Source: Burkholderia sp. Ax-1719 (GTDB lineage: Bacteria; Pseudomonadota; Gammaproteobacteria; Burkholderiales; Burkholderiaceae). Taken from it: DNA of 64,000 nucleotides. Location: the NCBI RefSeq assembly GCF_011753055.1, contig NZ_VWWJ01000018.1, forward strand, positions 62,001 to 126,000, in the 5' to 3' direction. Shown here piece after piece: positions 26,396-35,562 of this stretch (position 1 is the stretch's first letter; the number at the start of each line of letters is the position of its first letter). The notes under the pieces are model-generated. The model searched no databases and had not been told where the DNA came from. It saw only the letters and a program-made list of their open reading frames with translations. Position numbers and translations under genes: made by a program.

Positions 26396-28885
26396 TTAGT
26401 GTTCTTCGTGCTGCGTGTCGTGCTTTGCGCTTTGTTCAGCGTCTTGCTGCGCTTTCTCGCGCTGGGCCTGCGCTGCGGCACGCAGGCGCGCTTCGGCCTG
26501 CACATCGCGGCGCGCCTGACGGCGGCGCATGAAGCCGAAGCCGCCCGCCACGATCGCCACCAGCGCGATCACGCCCAGCACCTTGAGCAGCCACGCCAGC
26601 GACAGACCGAACGAGGCCAGCCACCAGTCCAGACCGCGCCACAGACCCAGATGCCCGACGTAATAGGTGTGCTCGCCGACCAGCGAATCCACTTCCTGAC
26701 CGCGGATCGAAACAAGACTGCCCTGGATCGGCTGCTTGTCGTAGTTGGGCACGCCCAGCAGCGCCGAGACCGCGTCCTTGAGCCCTTCAGGCTGATTGCT
26801 GACCAGCATGACGACGCTGCGTCCCTTCTCCGTGGGCGACTCGAAACCCGCCAGCACGGCGCTCACACCCGGGCCCGTCCATGCCAGCGACATGCGGCTG
26901 GGTTCGGCATCCAGACGTGGGTTCGAATGGAACCAGCCGCGCACGCGACCCGGCAGATCCGAGAGCGAGAACTGGGCGCTATGGTCGTAGGCGGCGGGCA
27001 TGTACTGCGCCCAGTCCTTGAGCCACGATTGATCCGCGCCCGAGGCGATCACCAGCAGATCCTTGCCCGAAGGCATGGCGTCGATGCGCTGGCCGCGCAG
27101 CACGGTCACGCCGCTCGCCGCATAGCCGGTGGAGTCGCCCATGCGGCCCATCACGGCCAGATAGGTGCTGTATTCCTGCGTGCCCGCATTCGCGCCCAGC
27201 ACCACGTCCGTATCAGACAGATCGGCCATGCGCGTGAACGGGAAACCGGCCTGCGCGAACGCGGCCAGGTTCGGCATCGCCATGTAGTGCGGATACGCCG
27301 ACAGGTCGATGGTCGACTCCGGATCGATCGCGCCGCGCACGTTGTCGATGATGATGTCGCGGCACTCGCCCTGCTTGATGTAGTCGTACATGTAGCGGAA
27401 CTGCAGCTGCGTGTTCGGCTGCAGCAGCGTTTCCAGCGGCACTTCCAGCTTCGCCTGGCGCGGCAGGCTGCTGTCGGGCAGCACGTCGGCGCGCAGCTTT
27501 TCGCTGCCTTCGAGACGTTCGAGCGACGGCAGCGGAATCGACTTCATGAACTGGTCGCTCACGCTGAAGAGCAGCGACGAATTCACCATGTACGGCTGCG
27601 GCGTGTAGCGGTAATGCAGGTCGATCGGCACGGTCGGCGCATGCCAGCCGAACAGATCGGGCGGCACGCGCGTGTTGATGCGGATGAGGTCGGGGCTATA
27701 GCCCGACACGCCCAGTTGCTTGGCGTCCACCATTTCGCCGAACGAGACCGGGCGATCCGTGCGCAGCCAGCGCGGCGCGTCGTAAGGCTTGCGCGGCGCG
27801 AGATCGGCGAAATGCGTGATGCGCGCGCTCGGGCCGGACAGCGTCTGGCTGCCCGACACCAGCGCGTCGGCGGCCTGCTTGAGTTCCTTGCCGTCGCGGC
27901 CCATGACGAGCAGCAGCTTGCCGTTGGGGTCGTTCGGGTTGGCGACGATGGCGAGCGTCGGGCCTTGCAGCGGCGCGCCCGCAAGCGTCGCCTGGTCCGC
28001 GCCTTCGACCATCACGATCGCGTTGCCCTGCGCGGGCACCGTCGAGAGCGACACCGGGAAATCCGCGCCGCGATAATTGGCCAGCGACCCGAACCACGAC
28101 GACACCGTGCCCGCCGCTTCCAGCGCGGCCGCATCGGGATTGCCCGCGAACACGAACGGCAGGTTCAGGCGGCGGATGTCGTGCGTGTCGAAGAACGGCT
28201 GCGGCAGGCGCGCGAGATCGTTGCCCTGCGGCAGCGGCTGGGTGTCGATGCTCAGCGTGCTTTCGTTGCTGATATTGGCCCACAGGCTCGAATGCAGCGG
28301 GTCTTCGCACTGCGTCGTGTAGTGGCCGATCAGTTGCAGACGCAACTTGCTGTTCGACGTGAACAGATACGGCGGCAGCGCGATGGTGCGCTGCAGGCTC
28401 TGGCCGCCGGTTTCCTTCGGCACGGCGATCGAGGCCGCCACCTGGTCGTTGACCAGCACGTTGATGTGCGAGAGATCGGCGAGCAGCGCGGGCGAATACG
28501 CATAGCGCAGATTCAGCCGTGCGCCGGTCACCACCTGATCGTCGCGCACGCCTACGGGCAGCGTATTGCTGCCATCGACGCCGCGCAGATTGAGCGCGTA
28601 CTGCGCGCCCAGTTGTTGCAGCGTGTAGGTCACCGTCGTAACCGGTCCCGACGATGCGGGCGCGTTCGCTTCCGCCGCGGGTTGCTGTGCGCTCGCGGGC
28701 GCGGCGGCATTCGCCGGAATCGTTGCCGCGCTGGCGGCAGGCTTTGCGCCAGCCGTTGTTTGCGCGGCCTGGACCACAGGCGTCGAAACCAGGACACCGC
28801 CCAGCAGCAGCGCCGGCCATACGGGCTGCGCGGTCATGCGACGCGCGAGGCGTGCCCGGGAAATGTCAGGCCGTCTTTTAAACAT
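26396..28885 (-). CDS. bcsB: BcsB2: cellulose synthase regulatory/periplasmic subunit, canonical copy
   Basis: This 829-residue protein has a signal peptide, two carbohydrate-binding and flavodoxin-like repeats, and the conserved block AIDPESTIDLS...GFPFTRMADLSDT. A C-terminal amphipathic stretch (WRGLDWWLASFG) precedes one membrane helix (LKVLGVIALVAIVAGGF) that would pack on BcsA. Cysteines C193 (QCEDP) and C508 (GECRD) are the pair normally found in BcsB. The ATG at 28885 has GAGG five bases upstream and overlaps the preceding stop by 8 bp; an ATG at 28909 has no ribosome site. It guides the nascent glucan out of BcsA. Confidence 0.9.
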   Translation of the reverse strand: MFKRRPDISRARLARRMTAQPVWPALLLGGVLVSTPVVQAAQTTAGAKPAASAATIPANAAAPASAQQPAAEANAPASSGPVTTVTYTLQQLGAQYALNLRGVDGSNTLPVGVRDDQVVTGARLNLRYAYSPALLADLSHINVLVNDQVAASIAVPKETGGQSLQRTIALPPYLFTSNSKLRLQLIGHYTTQCEDPLHSSLWANISNESTLSIDTQPLPQGNDLARLPQPFFDTHDIRRLNLPFVFAGNPDAAALEAAGTVSSWFGSLANYRGADFPVSLSTVPAQGNAIVMVEGADQATLAGAPLQGPTLAIVANPNDPNGKLLLVMGRDGKELKQAADALVSGSQTLSGPSARITHFADLAPRKPYDAPRWLRTDRPVSFGEMVDAKQLGVSGYSPDLIRINTRVPPDLFGWHAPTVPIDLHYRYTPQPYMVNSSLLFSVSDQFMKSIPLPSLERLEGSEKLRADVLPDSSLPRQAKLEVPLETLLQPNTQLQFRYMYDYIKQGECRDIIIDNVRGAIDPESTIDLSAYPHYMAMPNLAAFAQAGFPFTRMADLSDTDVVLGANAGTQEYSTYLAVMGRMGDSTGYAASGVTVLRGQRIDAMPSGKDLLVIASGADQSWLKDWAQYMPAAYDHSAQFSLSDLPGRVRGWFHSNPRLDAEPSRMSLAWTGPGVSAVLAGFESPTEKGRSVVMLVSNQPEGLKDAVSALLGVPNYDKQPIQGSLVSIRGQEVDSLVGEHTYYVGHLGLWRGLDWWLASFGLSLAWLLKVLGVIALVAIVAGGFGFMRRRQARRDVQAEARLRAAAQAQREKAQQDAEQSAKHDTQHEEH

Positions 28886-31241
28886 GAGAACCTCGTCGTC
28901 CTTCTTCACGTTGCGATGTCTGGGGAATGTCCAGGTCCAGTCGGTTCAGCGCGCGCCGATGCAGCAGCACGCCGCCAAGCAGTCCGATAAGCACGACGCT
29001 GCCAAGCGTCGCCACGAGCAGCAGCACGATGTGGCTCGCGAAGAACCACTGCACCGCCAGCCGCAGCGGCAGCGAGCCGATGAAATAGCTCTGCTCGGTA
29101 TTGAGCGTGGTCAGGATGCCGCCGTGCGCGATCACGAGACTGCCGTTGATGGTGTCGCCCACGCGGTAGCGGCGCGATTGCAGCACGCTCACGACCGCGT
29201 CGAGACCGCCCGGCGTATTGCCCGACACCACCACGACGCTGCGCCCGCGCGCGAGCGGCGACTGCAGACCGGCCACCATGCCGTCGTGGTCGTCGCTGCG
29301 ATAGAGCGCGGCAATCTCCGCCTCGTGGCGCGCCTGCGCCTGGCCGCCGGTGAGTCGGGCCCACCATGCGGCGAAGCCGTGGCCCGCATGGGTATCGGGG
29401 CCGAAGAAGCCGCGCGGCATCGCATCGCGCCACTGCTTGAGCAAAGGCTGGTTGTCGCCCGAGGCCAGCACGAGCAGATCCTTTTGACGCAGCGCGCCGA
29501 CCTGATCGGGACTGGCCACCGTCACGCCCAGCGCCGGATAACCGGTCGCCTGGCCCATGCTCGCCATCAGCGTGAGGTAAGCGGAGTAATCGTCGGCGAC
29601 CGGTTGCGCGGGCAGGATCACCGCGCTGTCGGACAGATCGGCCATGCGCGTGAACGGGAAGCCCGCATCGCTGAAGGCGCGCAGATCGGGCATCGCGGCG
29701 TAGCGCGGCAGATGCGAGATATCGATCGTCGAAGTCGGATCGATCGCGCTCATGAGCGGCCCGCCTGGCAGGTCTTGCCAGCCGTCTTTCGTCTTCACCG
29801 CTTCGTACTGGTAGTCGAATTGCAGTGTGGTCAGCGGCGGCAGCAGATACGGCGGAATGTGCATTACGGCGCGACCGTCGGATGCGTCGCCGCGCAGCGC
29901 GAGCGTGGCGACCGGCGTGTTGCCCGCCAGCACGCGCAACACCGATTGCGTCGAATCCGGACGCCCCGTGTAGCGGTAATGCAGATCGAGCACCGCGCCG
30001 CTGCTATCGAAACCGAACAGGCCCGGCGGCAGGCGCAGATCCACGTCGATTGCGCCCGGGCGGAAACCCTGCACCGTGAAGCGGTCGGCGGGCAACAGTT
30101 CGCCCAGTTCCACCGGACGGTCGCTGGGCAGCCAGTTCGGCGCATCGAAAGGCTTGCGCGGCGCAACGTTGACGGGGCCGTCGATACGCACCTGCGCGCC
30201 CGACAGCGTCTTCGCGCCAAGCACCAGCGCCTTCGCGGCCACGCGCATCTGCGCTTCGTCGCGGCCCGTCACCAGCAGCAGTTTGCCGTTGGCGTCGTTG
30301 GGGTTGGCGACGATGGCGATGGTCGGGCCGTCTACCGGGGTGTCCGTCAGACCGAGGGACGGCAGTTCATCGCGCAGCGCCAGCACGACGCCGTGTCCAT
30401 GCGCGGGCAGCGCGCCCAGGCTTGCGCTGAAATGCGAACCGCGATAGCCCGCCTGCGCGCCCAGCCACGAAGTCACGATGCCCGCCGATTCCAGGCGTCC
30501 GGAATCCGGCGCGCGCGACAGCACCACGGGCAGCTCCACGCGACGCACATCGCGCGCGTCGAAGAACGGCGCGGGCAGACGCGACAGGTCGCTCACCTGG
30601 GTGGTTGGCGCGACGGTCAATTCGAGCGCGCTGTTCGGCCCGGCCTTGAGCCACAGATCGGGACTCTGCGGATCGTTGCCCTCGTCGCTCGCCTTGCTGT
30701 GAGCGATCAATTCCAGGTTCAGATGATTGAACGCGGTGAGCACGGAAACCGGCAGATCGACTGTCGTTGTCATCGACGTGGCCGGGGCGGGTTCGGGCAA
30801 CGGAATCGTTGCGCCCACCACGCTATTGAGCAGCACGTTCAAATGCGAGAGCCCCGGCAGCAGTTTCGGCGAATAGCGATAGTCCAGCACCAGCCGCGCG
30901 CTGACCACGTGCTCGTCCTGGCGCAGGCCGAAGTCCATGCCGCCATAGGCGTCCTCGCCGAGCAGGGTCAGTCCTTGCGCGGCGTTTTCCCGCGATAGCG
31001 GGATGCGATAGGTGTAGGTATCGGTTGCGGCGGCTTGCGCGGTCGCGTCAGCCGTCACAGCCTGCGAAGCACTTGACGGCGAGGCGGCAACAGCGGCGGC
31101 GGGTATGGCGGGCGCGCCAGGCGCGGCCTGGGCGAACGCCACGTTGGCCCCAAGCGCCAGCACGGTCAGCACCGAACCGAGCGACGCAGCCAGACGCGCG
31201 CGCGTCGAGGCGCACAAAGACGACAGAGTGACGGGATTCAC
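28878..31241 (-). CDS. bcsB: BcsB1: divergent second BcsB paralogue
   Basis: This 787-residue BcsB-family protein begins at a GTG overlapping the bcsA stop (GTGA) and has a signal peptide ending near NVAFAQA. It has the same domain order as the neighbour downstream: VANPNDANGKLLLVTGRD, AIDPTSTIDIS...GFPFTRMADLSDS, and a C-terminal membrane helix (HIVLLLVATLGSVVLIGLLGG). Both positions of the usual cysteine pair are replaced (ASDEGND and TKDGWQD), and the region between is shortened. Two complete BcsB genes side by side are unusual. It may form hetero-oligomers with BcsB2 or act as a structural spacer (inference). Confidence 0.88.
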   Translation of the reverse strand: MNPVTLSSLCASTRARLAASLGSVLTVLALGANVAFAQAAPGAPAIPAAAVAASPSSASQAVTADATAQAAATDTYTYRIPLSRENAAQGLTLLGEDAYGGMDFGLRQDEHVVSARLVLDYRYSPKLLPGLSHLNVLLNSVVGATIPLPEPAPATSMTTTVDLPVSVLTAFNHLNLELIAHSKASDEGNDPQSPDLWLKAGPNSALELTVAPTTQVSDLSRLPAPFFDARDVRRVELPVVLSRAPDSGRLESAGIVTSWLGAQAGYRGSHFSASLGALPAHGHGVVLALRDELPSLGLTDTPVDGPTIAIVANPNDANGKLLLVTGRDEAQMRVAAKALVLGAKTLSGAQVRIDGPVNVAPRKPFDAPNWLPSDRPVELGELLPADRFTVQGFRPGAIDVDLRLPPGLFGFDSSGAVLDLHYRYTGRPDSTQSVLRVLAGNTPVATLALRGDASDGRAVMHIPPYLLPPLTTLQFDYQYEAVKTKDGWQDLPGGPLMSAIDPTSTIDISHLPRYAAMPDLRAFSDAGFPFTRMADLSDSAVILPAQPVADDYSAYLTLMASMGQATGYPALGVTVASPDQVGALRQKDLLVLASGDNQPLLKQWRDAMPRGFFGPDTHAGHGFAAWWARLTGGQAQARHEAEIAALYRSDDHDGMVAGLQSPLARGRSVVVVSGNTPGGLDAVVSVLQSRRYRVGDTINGSLVIAHGGILTTLNTEQSYFIGSLPLRLAVQWFFASHIVLLLVATLGSVVLIGLLGGVLLHRRALNRLDLDIPQTSQREEGRRGSHV

Positions 31242-33511
31242 GATTGCTTCGATCCCATCTTGCTGGCTGCCGTTTCCGCGACGCGGCTCAAACGCTCGCG
31301 CCCGCCCAGCAGGACAAAGCGGAACAGATCCTTGAGGCCGCGCATGCCCACGCCCAGCACCTCGAACAGACTGCGCAGCGGCCGGTCCGGACGATAACGG
31401 CCCCACGAGGCGATCCAGCTATCGGCGCGCGAGAACGTCACGCGCATGAGATCGCGTTCCTGGTCGATCGTCAGCGCCGGGAAGCTCACGCCGACGTTGT
31501 GGCCACGCACGACCTGGACTTCGGCGGGGAATTTGCCTTCGTAGTCGTCGCGGAATACGGAAACCAGGATGCGCTCGCCACGTTGCGGCATCGGCGCGTC
31601 TTCAGGCAACACCAGGCCCAGGCCGCCTTGCGAATAGTCGCTGGTCTGGCAGGCGACATGGCGGCCATCGGCGAGACGCACGGCGGCCGGCAGCTGGATC
31701 TGCACGCGCGGCGTGAGGCGCAGCTGGCGCGATTCGGTCGCCACGCCCGCCGCCGCGCTCAGGTTCATCACGTTGTAGATCACCCAGACCAGGTTGAACA
31801 CGATACTCATCGCCTCAGGCCAGCCAGGGCTGCGGATCAGGCCGACGATACCCACCACGAAACCGGTCAGGTTGATGACCAGCAGGCCGATATAAGGCCG
31901 CGCCATCGCCCAGTCGAGGAAGGACTTGCGGATCACGCCACCCTTGGACGTCACGTTGAAGCCCTTGCTGCCGGGGAAAAACACCGCCTGCAGCGCGGGC
32001 ACGACCACGTACCAGGCCAGCACGGTTTCGTAGACTTCGCTCCAGAACGAATGGCGGAAACGCCCCTGGATGCGCGACGCGCCGATGCTCGAAATCACGA
32101 GGTGAGGCACCGCATAGGCGAGCACCATCAACGCCGACGCATGGAACACATGCGCGCCGAAGAACAGATACGCCATCGGCGTGATCAGGAACACGAGACG
32201 CGGCAAGCCGAAGAAGAAGTGCATCATCGCGCTCAGATAGCAGAGGCGCTGCGGCACCGACAGCCCCTTGATCAAGAGCGGATTGAACTGGCGGAAGATC
32301 TCGGCCATGCCGCGCGCCCAGCGAATCCGCTGGCCGACGTGGCGGCCCAGACTCTCCGTGGCGAGGCCCGCGGCCTGCGGGATCGCCAGATACGCCGTGT
32401 TGTAGCCCTTCATGCTCATCTTGAGCGCGGTCAGCGCGTCTTCGGTGACGCTTTCCGTCGCCACGCCGCCCACTTCTTCAAGCGCCGAACGGCGCAGCAC
32501 CGCGCAGGAGCCGCAGAAAAACGCCGCATTCCAGAGGTCGTTGCCGTTCTGCAGGACGCCGTAGAACAGGTCGCCTTCGTTGGGCACCTTGCGGAAGGTT
32601 TCGAGATTGCGCTCGAACGGGTCCGGCGAATAGAACACGTGCGGCGTCTGCACCATCGCCATCTTCGGATCTTTCAGGAACCAGCCCATGCAGATCTGCA
32701 GGAACGAGCGCGTGGTGACGTGATCGCAGTCGAACACGGCGACGAATTCGCCGTTCGTTTTGGCGAGCGCCGCGTTGAGATTGCCCGCCTTGGCGTGCTT
32801 GTTGTCGGGGCGCGTCAGATACTCCACGCCCGCCTGCTCGCAGAACTGGCGGAACTCGGGGCGACGGCCATCGTCGAGCATGTAGACGCGCAGCTTGTCG
32901 GCGGGCCAGTCGAGCAGCGTCGCGGCCAGCACCGACTGGCGCACCACTTCGAGCGGCTCGTTATAGGTGGGAATGAACACGTCGACCGTCGGCCATGCCG
33001 AGGTATCGGCGGGCAGCGGCACGGGCCGGCGATGCAGCGGCCAGAGCGTCTGGAAGTAGCTGCACAAGAGCATCAGCACAGCGTAGCCTTCGGCGGCCAG
33101 CAGCAGATAGCCGAACACCTGGTCGAGCGGCGTGGTGAAGTCCAGCGTCTGCGTCACGCGCCAGTAGAGATAGCGCATCGACATGAACACCGACAGCGCC
33201 ACCAGCGAAACCGTGAGCACGCGCCCCTGAATGCGGCTGAGCAACAGCGCGACCGCCATGCAGAGGATCGCGAACACCCACTGCTGCGACAACGCCAGGT
33301 GGACGGTCAGCGTGGAGACGAACAGGGCCACCGCCGCCAGCGTCACGGCCAGACGCACCCAGCCCGACGCCAGCAGCGCGGTGCCGGTGTTCAACAGCGT
33401 GTCGTCCCAGTCGCCCGCGTCGTCGGTCTGTCCCGTGCCTGCGGGCAGCTTTTGCGCGGGTTGCGCCGGGTTCTGCTGCGACGATGTCGGCTTGCGTTTC
33501 ATGAATGCCAT
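31238..33511 (-). CDS. bcsA: BcsA: cellulose synthase catalytic subunit with PilZ domain
   Basis: This 757-residue inner-membrane family 2 glycosyltransferase has membrane helices at residues 50-160 and 430-580 around the catalytic domain. The catalytic motifs are DDG 213-215, DCDH 261-264, FFCGS 331-335, TED 356-358 and QRIRW 394-398. The C-terminal PilZ domain has R598-LTP-R602 and D625-Y-S-Q-G-G630, the c-di-GMP ligands. It polymerises UDP-glucose to beta-1,4-glucan when c-di-GMP binds. The ATG at 33511 has GAGGA eight bases upstream and lies 11 bases after the bcsQ stop. Confidence 0.97.
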   Translation of the reverse strand: MAFMKRKPTSSQQNPAQPAQKLPAGTGQTDDAGDWDDTLLNTGTALLASGWVRLAVTLAAVALFVSTLTVHLALSQQWVFAILCMAVALLLSRIQGRVLTVSLVALSVFMSMRYLYWRVTQTLDFTTPLDQVFGYLLLAAEGYAVLMLLCSYFQTLWPLHRRPVPLPADTSAWPTVDVFIPTYNEPLEVVRQSVLAATLLDWPADKLRVYMLDDGRRPEFRQFCEQAGVEYLTRPDNKHAKAGNLNAALAKTNGEFVAVFDCDHVTTRSFLQICMGWFLKDPKMAMVQTPHVFYSPDPFERNLETFRKVPNEGDLFYGVLQNGNDLWNAAFFCGSCAVLRRSALEEVGGVATESVTEDALTALKMSMKGYNTAYLAIPQAAGLATESLGRHVGQRIRWARGMAEIFRQFNPLLIKGLSVPQRLCYLSAMMHFFFGLPRLVFLITPMAYLFFGAHVFHASALMVLAYAVPHLVISSIGASRIQGRFRHSFWSEVYETVLAWYVVVPALQAVFFPGSKGFNVTSKGGVIRKSFLDWAMARPYIGLLVINLTGFVVGIVGLIRSPGWPEAMSIVFNLVWVIYNVMNLSAAAGVATESRQLRLTPRVQIQLPAAVRLADGRHVACQTSDYSQGGLGLVLPEDAPMPQRGERILVSVFRDDYEGKFPAEVQVVRGHNVGVSFPALTIDQERDLMRVTFSRADSWIASWGRYRPDRPLRSLFEVLGVGMRGLKDLFRFVLLGGRERLSRVAETAASKMGSKQS

Positions 33512-33522
33512 AGCGGTTTTCC

Positions 33523-34491
33523 TCAGCGCGTCCTGATCCAGAGCACGATCAGCAGCACCAGCACCGCACACAGCAGCACGGCCATCAACCGATACACGCT
33601 AACTTTGCGCGACTTCTTCGCGGCTTGCCCAGCTTGTTCGTGCGGGCGGCGGTCTTCGTCGTCCAGCACGATTGTCGTTGCGGCCTGCGCTTCGGCGGCC
33701 TGCGTCAGGGAGTCGGCAGCAGCCTCATGGCGACGCGAAGGCAGAAGCTGCAACACGTGATCGGCGCATTGCGTGAGGTCCACGCGGCCCACGCTGTCCT
33801 GCGCAGATTCGACAACGGTTTGTCCATGCGCCAGCGCTTCGCTCACCGAGCGGTCGGCGCGCACCCGGCCCAGCACACGCTGGCCGAGTACGCCCTCGAT
33901 CCGTTGCAGCGCTTCGCGCGACAGACGGCTCGATCCGTCGACCTGATTGACGATGTAGACGGATTCCACGGCGCCGGGCCGTGCGCTGTAGTGGCGGCGG
34001 ATCAGATTTTCGATTTGCGGCAAGGTGGCGTACGAAGCCGCATCGGCCAGTACGACGGAGATCACCAGATCGGCCGCGCCCAGCACCTGGCGCAACGTAT
34101 TGGAGACGCCCGGCGGCGTGTCGAGGATCACGACGGCGTCGTCGGGCAGCGCGAGACCGCGCAGTTGCGTCGAGAGCCAGTGGGGGTCGTCGGCGATGCG
34201 GCGCTCCAGGGCGGGCAGATCGGCCTCATTGATCTGACCAAACGGCAGCACGCGCACGCCCGACACGGCTTGCATGCAGGTGTCGCCCCACGCCGCGCCG
34301 GCCACGCTCGCCCGCGACAGACCGCCGATGTCCTGCGGCTTGCCGCCCAGGTGCAGATGCAAGGCGTTCTGCGGATCGAGATCGACGGCGAGCACCGTGC
34401 GACCGTGACGGTTCAACGCCACGGCGAGATTGGCGGCGATCGTGCTTTTACCCACGCCGCCTTTGGCAGAAACGACAGCGACGACGATCAT
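33523..34491 (-). CDS. bcsQ: BcsQ: ParA/MinD-family ATPase with C-terminal membrane helix
   Basis: This 322-residue P-loop ATPase has the deviant Walker A motif KGGVGKS at residues 10-16 and DLDPQNALHLHLG typical of BcsQ/YhjQ. The C-terminus adds about 60 residues: a charged linker (LDDEDRRPHEQAGQAAKKSRK) and one membrane helix (LMAVLLCAVLVLLIVLWI) ending in RTR. BcsQ localises or stabilises the synthase complex. The ATG overlaps the BcsP stop by four bases. The tail anchor is absent from the E. coli protein of about 250 residues. Confidence 0.9.
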   Translation of the reverse strand: MIVVAVVSAKGGVGKSTIAANLAVALNRHGRTVLAVDLDPQNALHLHLGGKPQDIGGLSRASVAGAAWGDTCMQAVSGVRVLPFGQINEADLPALERRIADDPHWLSTQLRGLALPDDAVVILDTPPGVSNTLRQVLGAADLVISVVLADAASYATLPQIENLIRRHYSARPGAVESVYIVNQVDGSSRLSREALQRIEGVLGQRVLGRVRADRSVSEALAHGQTVVESAQDSVGRVDLTQCADHVLQLLPSRRHEAAADSLTQAAEAQAATTIVLDDEDRRPHEQAGQAAKKSRKVSVYRLMAVLLCAVLVLLIVLWIRTR

Positions 34492-35027
34492 GGCTTCCCG
34501 CGCGGCGCGGTGTGGGTGCGCGCATCGGTACGCACATCGGCGCGAGGCTCGTTGCGCTCCATCAGGCGCGCAAACACATTGCTGAGCGCGGCCGATTGCG
34601 GCACGCCAGCGCTGGGCGCGGGCGTGGCTTGAGCGGCGGGTTCGACGATGGGTTCAAGCGCGGGCTTGAGTTCGGATTTGAGTTCGAGCTTCAGTTCGGG
34701 CTCAAGCGAGGATTGAAGCGCGGGCTCGGTCTCGACCTCAACCGGCGCTTCATCAGCAGCCTGAATCGCGGGCGCTTCCTGCGCGGCGGGCACGACTGGC
34801 GGCGGCTCTTCCGTCACGGCGGCAATCGACCACGAGATCAGCGGCTGTGCGGCATCAGGGGCGGCCTCGTCCTGTGCGGCGAGATCCGGATCGGTATCGG
34901 TATCGGCGTGCGCGGACCAACGCCCACGCGCACCTTCCAACTGCTCCGTTCTCTCGACTTCCTGGTACTGCGCTGCACTTCCGCCTGCTACGGCAAAAAG
35001 TTTCGCAATATCCGAAGCACCGCTCAT
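34488..35027 (-). CDS. bcsP: BcsP/BcsR-type accessory protein
   Basis: This 179-residue protein has an N-terminal motif SDIAKLFAVAGGSAAQYQEV, as in BcsR/BcsP proteins. The acidic, Pro/Ala-rich low-complexity middle carries EPELKLELKSELKPALEP repeats, and a short C-terminal motif ALSNVFARLM resembles the end of BcsP. It sits directly before bcsQ, where BcsR is found in enterobacteria. It probably pairs with BcsQ at the inner membrane (family knowledge). The low-complexity centre is likely disordered. Confidence 0.8.
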   Translation of the reverse strand: MSGASDIAKLFAVAGGSAAQYQEVERTEQLEGARGRWSAHADTDTDPDLAAQDEAAPDAAQPLISWSIAAVTEEPPPVVPAAQEAPAIQAADEAPVEVETEPALQSSLEPELKLELKSELKPALEPIVEPAAQATPAPSAGVPQSAALSNVFARLMERNEPRADVRTDARTHTAPRGKP

Positions 35028-35133
35028 GCGCTAACCCCATCGATTTCGTTGTGCTATCCACCAATACGCGTGAAGCGCAAGAGCACAAGCTGCTGTTCCT
35101 GATTCGATCTTTTACTTTCCCTTTCCTTGCCGC

Positions 35134-35562
35134 TTATCTGCCGAAAAGAAAAACCATCGTCCCTGAAGCATCTGCCGGGCCTGCCGTGCTCATTCGCAAT
35201 TGCGAATCGGCGCCCAGCTGATGCATCCATGTTTCGTAGGCGCCTTCGAGAAATGCTCCGGCCCACGCAAGACTATCTGCGCCAAACACCGCCTTGAGCG
35301 GCGCATGGTAATGCGTCAACACCAGCCAGTCCTGAGCTTCGCGAATCTCCACCACACCCCAGCCCAGTTCGCTCCAGACGCGGTTCATCGCGTCCTGCAT
35401 CTCGACGACCGTGCCCGCGCCCGCGAGCGCGTATTGGCGGGCGAACTGGCCGCCCGCGCCGCGCATGAGCTGCGTAAGAAGCCGGGGCGTCAGGTTTTGC
35501 GTCAGTTCCTGCGAGAAGAAAGACAGGAACGGTTGCCATTGCGGTGCAGGCGTGGAATTCAT
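35134..35562 (-). CDS. bcsD: BcsD: cellulose synthase subunit D
   Basis: This 142-residue soluble protein starts NSTPAPQWQPFLSFFSQELTQNL and has the BcsD helical/beta pattern (RLLTQLMRGAGGQFA, VWSELGWGVVEI, FLEGAYETWMHQLG). BcsD forms a periplasm-facing ring that aligns glucan chains in Komagataeibacter. Here it is first in the operon, 106 bases upstream of bcsP. No strong ribosome site precedes the ATG. The frame shows no signal peptide. Confidence 0.85.
   Translation of the reverse strand: MNSTPAPQWQPFLSFFSQELTQNLTPRLLTQLMRGAGGQFARQYALAGAGTVVEMQDAMNRVWSELGWGVVEIREAQDWLVLTHYHAPLKAVFGADSLAWAGAFLEGAYETWMHQLGADSQLRMSTAGPADASGTMVFLFGR

Noticed and set aside
17578-35562. Search for a BcsZ (GH8) endoglucanase in the cellulose operon
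   Set aside because: No frame in this span looks like a glucanase; all sizeable minus-strand genes are assigned to other families. Absence in the window does not prove absence from the genome.
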